A stretch of DNA of 64,000 bases from Cornus controversa (taxonomy: Eukaryota; Streptophyta; Magnoliopsida; Cornales; Cornaceae), in assembly GCA_026545225.1 (NCBI GenBank), contig CM048853.1:21085755-21149754 (forward strand), read 5' to 3'. The notes under the pieces were generated by a model. The model did no database searches and was not told where the DNA came from. It worked only from the letters and a program-made list of their open reading frames with translations. The translations under genes and the position numbers were made by a program. Numbering within the stretch: the first letter of the stretch is position 1; each line of letters starts with the position of its first letter. Shown here in pieces: positions 57,930 to 64,000 of the stretch.

Positions 57930-58145
57930 TAAGCACTTATTTAATTAAGTGTGTTTGATAACGCAATTTGAATATTACTGAAAACGATAAGTACTACTTA
58001 AAATAGAGTAAAATTTTAAGTAACAGCGATATCAATTATCATTAAAAATTCAAAAAAATAGTAAATAATATTTATTGTTTAATTATCACTTAAAAATTTC
58101 GGTACTTAAAATTCATAAAACAATAAGCATTACTAAACATGATTT
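57930..58145. mobile_element. Possible MITE
   Basis: GTGTTTGATAACGC near the left and an inverted counterpart of TGTTTAGTAATGC near the right, with GTACTT/AAGTAC words internally, look like imperfect terminal inverted repeats. Borders and target duplication are not clear. Confidence 0.35.
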
Positions 58146-59038
58146 TGCTTCCTGTTTCAACAATAAGAAATCAAAATCACTAATGATTCGGATTAATAAA
58201 CGAACCCTTGACACACGCAAAAAAAAAAAAAATGCTACACTAGACACTACTTTACCAATAATTCTTTTTTATTTTTATTTTTTTCCCCTTTCTTGAAGAC
58301 CAATAAACTTTTTGACGTAACGCGATGAGTTGTTGGTTAATTTAAAAAGAGACGTAATGCATTTAAAATGTTAAACAATATGCTACAACACGCAAACCAA
58401 TTTGGCCAAGTAATCCCAGACTCAGTCTTCCTTTAAACGTTTCAAAACTCTCACGCAATATCGTTACTTGAATTTGACTAATAGTATTATATTTATATCT
58501 TTTCATAGTTATTATTCAGAAAAAAGATTACTATAAATTTACCAAATATCATAATATAATAAATAATTTAATTTTTTAAAATGTAAACACACGTTATACC
58601 TATTTTAATTCAATTTGAATCCAAATATCCGAAGCTCTGGTTGAATTTGAACTTGAATACAATTATTTAAGATCTAGCATATTTAAATTCAAATCCGATT
58701 CTCAATATTAACAATTGGTTCATATTTCAATTTGGCTAGATGCAATGGTGGAATGAACTTAAATAACTATAGGGTTAAATTTCTTCCATAAAATTATACA
58801 TATTCTTACTCAAATATTGTCGGCCAATAGTAATACAAGGGAGGTACATGCAAAGATATATATATACACACTAGTGTATATCCGTGCAAATGGTACTATC
58901 ATGCATCCTTAATTATAACTGTTAGATAAAGTTATTTTGAATAGTAGATAGACAAAGATATTTTGACTCATAGGATTGATTTTTTAATAACTTTTGACCG
59001 TTAGATTGACTTTTTTGTTTTATTATATCAAACTTAAA

Positions 59039-59042
<4 letters not shown>

Positions 59043-59080
<38 letters not shown>
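59043..59080. repeat. (TA)n microsatellite
   Basis: About 19 TA units. Confidence 0.95.
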
Positions 59081-59084
<4 letters not shown>

Positions 59085-59601
59085 TATACTAGTGTCTGTG
59101 GTTATGACACTTTAAAAAATTGTTGAACTGAATCATTTTAGGAGTGTGAGGGTTGGTAGATGTGTATGTGAATTTAGGTGTGAATGTAATAGGTAAATCG
59201 TGACTATTAGATCAACGATAGAGATAGTTATTTTAGACCTTATATATGCATAGATATTTTGAATCGTAAGATTAGTGTTTTAAGCATTTTTGAGTGTTAG
59301 ATTCTGAATTTTTTTTAATTTTTTAATTTTAGAGAGAGAGATTCAAAAACAATGCTTAAGTGTAAAGATAAATTTTAATTTTGTTGATGCCATTTTGATA
59401 AATATCACTGATAGCCCCTGAGGTTTGATGTATTAATACTTTGTTATAACTTTGTTAATTTTCGTTATCAATACATTTGTCAGGTTTTTTATTTTTTTAA
59501 TATGTGAAATGTTTTATTGCCCCTGTTTATTTAAATTTATTTTAATACAAAAATATCAGAATAAAAAAATGACCAACAATACCATAATATGCTTTGGCAA
59601 C

Positions 59602-59773
59602 TAATTTTTTATTTTATGTTAATATTATTATTTATGGAAATAAATAATTATATATATTAGGTTATATATATTATAGTGTATATATATAGATGGACAGAGA
59701 AAAAAAATAGAAATTTAATTATTTTTTTATTTTATGTTAACATTATTATTTATAGAAATAAATAATTCGATAT
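59602..59773. repeat. Pair of direct repeats, about 55 bp each
   Basis: TTTTTATTTTATGTTAA(T/C)ATTATTATTTAT(G/A)GAAATAAATAATT occurs at about 59607 and 59724. Confidence 0.8.
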
Positions 59774-59825
59774 ATATATATTCAACGGAATATTTTGGTG
59801 TATTAGACAGAGTTAGAGTTAGAGT

Positions 59826-60030
59826 TAACTGTGTAAATTTAGTATTCAAATAGATTATGTCAGAAGTTAAATGATAACAATATCATTTCATCGTAAAAAA
59901 GTAAAGGGATGTATGTGATATACGACACATATCACAAATTTAATATTCAAATGGGTGAGGTCAGTGACAACATGATCATTTCATCATAAAAAAAGTGAGA
60001 GGGTGTATGTGATATACAATAGGAAGCACA
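59826..60030. repeat. Pair of direct repeats, about 100 bp each
   Basis: AATTTAGTATTCAAAT or AATTTAATATTCAAAT, ATCATTTCATC and GGTGTATGTGATATAC-like blocks repeat in the same order about 100 bp apart. Confidence 0.7.
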
Positions 60031-60417
60031 AATACTTTTACAAGAGTAACGTACCCCATATTGTGTCCGTATCCAATACCAATACTTAGATACTTTCGGA
60101 TACTTGTCCGATACTTTCTAAAAATATTCATAATTTTAAAATATATTTTTTATTTCTAACACGTATCTAATACTTCTTAATAACATGTTTTGAACATGAA
60201 AATGTAATTTTTTCATTAATAATATCATATTATAATTGTTAAGAAAAATTTAAAATTCATTTAAAACCGAAGTGCTGAGATACATATCATAATTTAGTAC
60301 AAAATTTATTCATGATAATTATACAATGACTTTAACTCTTATTTTTGTTTACTAATGATAATATTTTATAAAAAAATATTAATAATTCACTTTTTGCATA
60401 TATAAAAATGAGTAATA

Positions 60418-60577
60418 ATCTCTTACTCACTGGTGAGCAAAAAATTTTCTACACACCAATCACGGTAACCGTTAGATATAATCTAAGTATAAAAAAAAAC
60501 TTTCAAAAATAATTGCAATCATATTTAATGATTATCATACATGGTGTAAAAGAATTTCTTGTTCACCAGTAAGAGAT
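60418..60577. mobile_element. Small MITE, about 160 bp
   Basis: The left end ATCTCTTACTCACTGGTGAG and the inverted right end ATCTCTTACTGGTGAACAAG form terminal inverted repeats of about 35 bp with one 4-base indel. The interior is AT-rich and non-coding. Target duplication was not identified. Confidence 0.65.
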
Positions 60578-60655
60578 CATTTCACATATAAAAATATAAT
60601 TTATTATTTTTATACTTATATTTGTACTCATATCTTAATTTTTTTAAAATTTAAC

Positions 60656-60656
<1 letters not shown>

Positions 60657-60693
<37 letters not shown>
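60657..60693. repeat. (ATT)n microsatellite
   Basis: Twelve uninterrupted ATT units upstream of ELC. Confidence 0.95.
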
Positions 60694-60902
60694 GTAGTCG
60701 TGTCCCCAATCTATATTCATACTTCCAAAGATACACGTCACAAATCATTTGCAAAATATCTAAAGTTGCAGAGGTGTGACTGTGTAAGAGATGTTAACCC
60801 ATGTCATTTCAACAGTCTTTAGATAAACCTAATGCTTGTTACGACAATTTATCAATTAAGCTTCTGTTTCAAATCGGAGTCTAAACGACAAATTATCATT
60901 CA

Positions 60903-60932
60903 GCTTCTCTCTCTCTAGGTTCTCTCTCTAAA
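60903..60932 (+). promoter_or_regulatory. CT-rich 5' leader of ELC
   Basis: TTCTCTCTCTCTAGG followed by TTCTCTCTCTAA directly before the ATG. Pyrimidine-rich patches of this kind are common around plant transcription starts and in 5' UTRs. No TATA box was located with confidence. Confidence 0.45.
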
Positions 60933-62246
60933 ATGGTGCCTCCACCTACAGGATCTTCACCTCCGAACGCCCAATACACCCAACAGTTCCTGAGCAGCGT
61001 CCTCTCACAGCGAGGTCCCTCGGCTCTCCCCTATGCTGAAGACACAAAGTGGCTGATTCGCCAACACCTCCTCTCTCTCTCCGACGCGTTCCCAAGCCTC
61101 CAACCCAAGACCTCCATCTTCACCCACAACGATGGCAACACTGTCAACCTCCTTCAGGTCGAAGGCACCGTCCCCATGCTCTTCCAGAACGTCACCTACA
61201 ACATCCCCGTCGTCATCTGGCTCATGGAGTCCTACCCTCGCCACCGACCCCTCGTCTTCGTCAACCCCACTCGCGACATGATCATCAAACGCCAACACCA
61301 ATATGTTGACCCCTCAGGTATGGTCTCCATCCCATACCTTCACAATTGGGTCTATCCCAGCTCCAATCTTGTCGATTTGGCTCGCAATTTGAGCCACTTC
61401 TTTGGCCGTGACCCCCCGGTTTATTCCCAGAGAAGACCCAATCCAAACCCTAACCCTAATATTAATTTTGCTTCCCCCAATTCCAATACTGGGAATGCCC
61501 AATCATTGGTTTCCTCGAATTCCATGTCGGGTGGGTCACGGCCGGCAATCCCGCCGCAGAGAGGTTATCTGCAGTCACCGCCATATGGGAGCAGTGGGAG
61601 GATTCCGTCACCGGGTTTACAGAGGCCGCCTCCGCCAGCAGTGACCGAGGATCCAACTGAGGCGTTTAGGCGGAACGCCATGGGCAAGCTTTTGGAGAGC
61701 TTGCACAGTGATATTGGGGCTTTGAGTAAGACGAGAGAGGCTGAGATGGAGGGGCTGTTCAATGCGCAGGTGGTGTTGAGGCAGAGAGAGGAACAACTCT
61801 CCAAAGGCTTGAGACAGATGCAGAATGAGAAAGAGGGGTTGGAGCAACAGTTGCAGATGGTTTTGATGAATTCTGATATTCTGGAGGGGTGGTTGAGAGA
61901 GAATGAAGGGAAGCTGGCCATGATGGGCAATGTAGATGTCGATGATGCTTTCCAGCCGTGTGATGCTATATCGAAGCAGATGCTAGACTGTACAGCATCA
62001 GATTTGGCCATAGAGGATATGATATATTCTTTGGATAAGGCAGTTCAAGAATGGTCGATACCGCTTGATCAGTACTTGAGGAATGTGAGGTTGTTGTCTC
62101 GCGAGCAGTTTTTTCATCGTGCCACGGTTTCAAAAGTTAGGGCCGGTCAGATGCAGGCTCCGGTTACTAATGTGGCTGCTCCGGTTACTAATGTGGCTGC
62201 TCAGGTTTCTAGTATGGCTGCTAGGATATCGCAGTTCGTCGGGTGA
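60933..62246 (+). CDS. ELC: ELC/VPS23A-like ESCRT-I subunit (TSG101 homologue)
   Basis: Single-exon, 437-codon gene. The product is the plant VPS23/TSG101 subunit of ESCRT-I, which binds ubiquitinated cargo at endosomes and feeds it to multivesicular bodies; in Arabidopsis ELC also affects cytokinesis. Residues of about 15-160 form the UEV domain (inactive E2-like): [71 protein letters not shown] and [22 protein letters not shown] Pro/Ser/Asn-rich linker covers about 165-245, a coiled coil about 265-330 ([23 protein letters not shown]) and the C-terminal core ('steadiness box') about 340-405. The tail has a short repeat, [22 protein letters not shown], from a 21-bp tandem duplication at 62158-62220. 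The frame is intact. Confidence 0.93.
   Translation: MVPPPTGSSPPNAQYTQQFLSSVLSQRGPSALPYAEDTKWLIRQHLLSLSDAFPSLQPKTSIFTHNDGNTVNLLQVEGTVPMLFQNVTYNIPVVIWLMESYPRHRPLVFVNPTRDMIIKRQHQYVDPSGMVSIPYLHNWVYPSSNLVDLARNLSHFFGRDPPVYSQRRPNPNPNPNINFASPNSNTGNAQSLVSSNSMSGGSRPAIPPQRGYLQSPPYGSSGRIPSPGLQRPPPPAVTEDPTEAFRRNAMGKLLESLHSDIGALSKTREAEMEGLFNAQVVLRQREEQLSKGLRQMQNEKEGLEQQLQMVLMNSDILEGWLRENEGKLAMMGNVDVDDAFQPCDAISKQMLDCTASDLAIEDMIYSLDKAVQEWSIPLDQYLRNVRLLSREQFFHRATVSKVRAGQMQAPVTNVAAPVTNVAAQVSSMAARISQFVG
62158..62220 (+). repeat. 21-bp tandem repeat in the ELC 3' coding end
   Basis: GCTCCGGTTACTAATGTGGCT occurs twice in tandem with a third diverged unit (GCTCAGGTTTCTAGTATGGCT). It is in frame and adds PVTNVAA units. 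Confidence 0.9.
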
Positions 62247-63458
62247 AAATAATCTCTTTGTATAATCTTGCCGCACTTTTTTCTGGCAGAGCCCGATCCA
62301 CTGCACGTAAAGGTCGCTTTGTTGTGGGATATTGTAACGCATTGCAGGACATTTTAAGGATAATAGAGTATAAGGTTGGTCTCTTGTGAAAATCTCTGTG
62401 TTATTATTTTTCTCACTTTCTTTTGTTATGGATTTTAGATTCTTCATTATCGATTTGTATTTATAGGAAAGCATAAGAAAACATAATTTTGTTATCCAAT
62501 AATTGATGTGCAAAACTTATCTATTTGATTATAGTCATTTACTTGATTTTGAGAAATAATCATTTCTGCAGTGGTCATAAAATGCTGCAAATTATTTACT
62601 TCATTTTATCTTTCTGTATTTATATTGGGAGGAGAAGCAACGGTGTGCTTTATGTCTTCAACTTACAAGTTGAATTCTAGTTTGTAGTATTATTTCATAT
62701 CTTCCTAATTAAATCTTAGGTTTATGCTAGATTTTTTTCCCTTCTTGAATGTGGTTAGTGATGGTATAAACTAACTTCAGTCTTTGTGAAGATTTTTAGT
62801 TTATTTATTCATTTTATTTTATGTTTCTCTTTATATACTTAACTCTGTGCTTGGACTAGTGACTGTTATGGCAATGATTATATAATTCCATGAATATAAA
62901 ATATTAGTCTTCGACCATATTCTATTGACTGATGAGCATGACTAATGCCCTTGTCTCTTTTTTCCTTTTTTTTTTGGCCTTTTGATTGCCAAATAATTCT
63001 TAGGTCATGGTCAAATAACTACTCTTACTTTCCTTTTTTCTTATTTATATTTATATTCACAGTTTTCTTTTTCTTTTCCAGTTGGTATTGGCTTGCCCAA
63101 ACTACATGCTTTCTAGATCAATGAGTATAATTAGCTTGTTCTTCAGTTGAAATAAGAGATATATTAACTCCTTGCATAATGAAAAACGTGAAGCTTATTT
63201 TTGTAGGAGATGGTATCCATGACATTAATTGAACATAATCTTATTATGATTAATTACATCTTACAGCTTCTTTTGATTATCATTTGGAGTTGGCAAAATT
63301 CATCCGACTACGTGAAAATAGTTAAATTAATTATAAAGATTGTTTGACTTCACAATTCTTTGCAAAAAGAGACAAAAAGGGCATAAAAAAAAGGACAAAA
63401 AGGAGAAAAAAATCTGTCTAAATAAATAAGATTTACCAAAGCTCTAATACATCAAGAG
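62247..63458 (+). other. 3' flank of ELC
   Basis: It probably begins with the ELC 3' UTR. It is AT-rich, with poly-T tracts and no recognised gene or clean repeat. The minus-strand frame 62130-62513 overlaps the ELC end and is a shadow. Confidence 0.5.
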
Positions 63459-64000
63459 TGCGGGCGGTTAATTAGACCTAGAGGGGAGGTGAATAGCTTT
63501 CATGACTATTAATTTTCAACTAAATAACTTTATGAATTGCAGTTAATCCTTGTTCAAAATTCAGTTACTTAGTTTGGTTCATGTCTCAATTGCAATCACA
63601 TAAAGACACAAAGTAATAAATAAAATAGAGCAGAGATGATATTTTTTACATGAAAAACCTTAGGAAGGTAAAAATCATGGGGCCTATTCAAGGCTGATCA
63701 AAATCTACTATGAGAAAGAGGGTACAACTAAGTTACCTGATTCTACCCTAGAATCACCTAGTCCCTCTTAACTCAAATTTACGCAAGATCACCCTAGATC
63801 CTTCAGTTGCTAATCTGTTGACATACTCACTCAATCAATTTGCTTCACCTTGGACTTCTGATCACTTTGTAGTGACGTGTGTTAAACTTGTTTTTTACGA
63901 ACCACCCAGTTCATGCTCTAGTGGATAATTTTTTTTCTGTACCTTGCTTTGAGTATCTTGATCACATACAGTATGGTAATCTATGAAGAACTGTATCTCG
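63459..64000 (-). mobile_element. 3' edge of a SIRE/Maximus-like copia LTR, cut by the window end
   Basis: Read on the minus strand, the border reads CTATTCACCTCCCCTCTAGG then ending CCGCCCGCA at 63459. This is the same CACC(C)CCCTCTAGG end motif as in the solo LTR at 20951-23742. The rest continues beyond 64000, so solo or full-length state is unknown. Confidence 0.6.

Larger units (their letters stand above)
57046..60900. other. AT-rich intergenic region upstream of ELC
   Basis: No gene was recognised. It contains (TA)n at 57219-57250 and 59043-59080, an (ATT)n at 60657-60693, a possible MITE at 57930-58145, a clearer one at 60418-60577, and two pairs of direct repeats (59602-59773; 59826-60030). 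Confidence 0.6.

Noticed and set aside
61005..62011. Minus-strand and frame-shifted ORFs over ELC (98, 86, 148 codons and others)
   Set aside because: They are shadows of the GC-rich ELC coding sequence.

Overview
The window reads as nuclear DNA of a eudicot plant. It is AT-rich and gene-poor: two intact protein genes sit in a deep pile of decayed LTR retrotransposons, MITEs and microsatellites. Nothing bacterial, organellar or viral was seen, and I recognised no tRNA or rRNA gene. No species can be named from the sequence alone.

The two host genes are (1) a single-exon DYW-class PLS pentatricopeptide-repeat gene at 36925-39360 (+), which I recognise as the orthologue of Arabidopsis CRR22 (At1g11290, chloroplast C-to-U RNA editing), and (2) a single-exon ELC/VPS23A gene at 60933-62246 (+), the TSG101-type ubiquitin-binding subunit of ESCRT-I. 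They are unrelated in function and separated by about 21.5 kb of repeats.

Layout. 1-642: 3' end of a Ty1/copia element and its LTR. 850-2549: truncated LTR of a family called 'family A' here (starts TGTNACGCC). 2709-3115: a complete TRIM element. About 3274-27278: an old plus-strand Ty3/gypsy gag-protease element opened by four layers of insertions: an inverted family-A solo LTR (6084-8572), a Tourist-like MITE (8833-9326), and a 13.7-kb minus-strand non-autonomous gypsy element (11999-25701). That last element has gag, protease and an extra ORF but no visible reverse transcriptase, and its own 5' LTR carries two further solo-LTR insertions (20951-23742 and 24107-25607). 27279-28490: another related LTR fragment. 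29207-36820: a minus-strand Tork/Tnt1-like copia element interrupted by a family-A solo LTR (31083-33740); its 5' LTR ends about 100 bp before the CRR22 start codon. 39900-42770: a second minus-strand copia ruin, also split by a family-A solo LTR. 45116-45720: an LTR-like unit with a long terminal inverted repeat, a primer-binding-like site and a 69-bp tandem repeat. 46862-57045: a full-length but decayed Tat-lineage gypsy element with gag-pro-RT-RH-INT on the minus strand and an extra antisense ORF on the plus strand. 57046-60900: AT-rich intergenic DNA with microsatellites and MITE-like sequences. 63459 to the end: the edge of a SIRE/Maximus-like LTR.

Target-site duplications could be read for most insertions (TTTTG, ATTAA, ATCCT, CATAA, CACAA, ATAGC, TCATA), which makes the nesting order firm. 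No new enzymatic or defence system was found. The most unusual signals are clusters of the palindrome TTCGATGCATCGAA in unrelated elements, the uniform solo state of LTR family A, the copia LTR in the CRR22 promoter position, and the spliced-looking antisense ORF of the Tat element.
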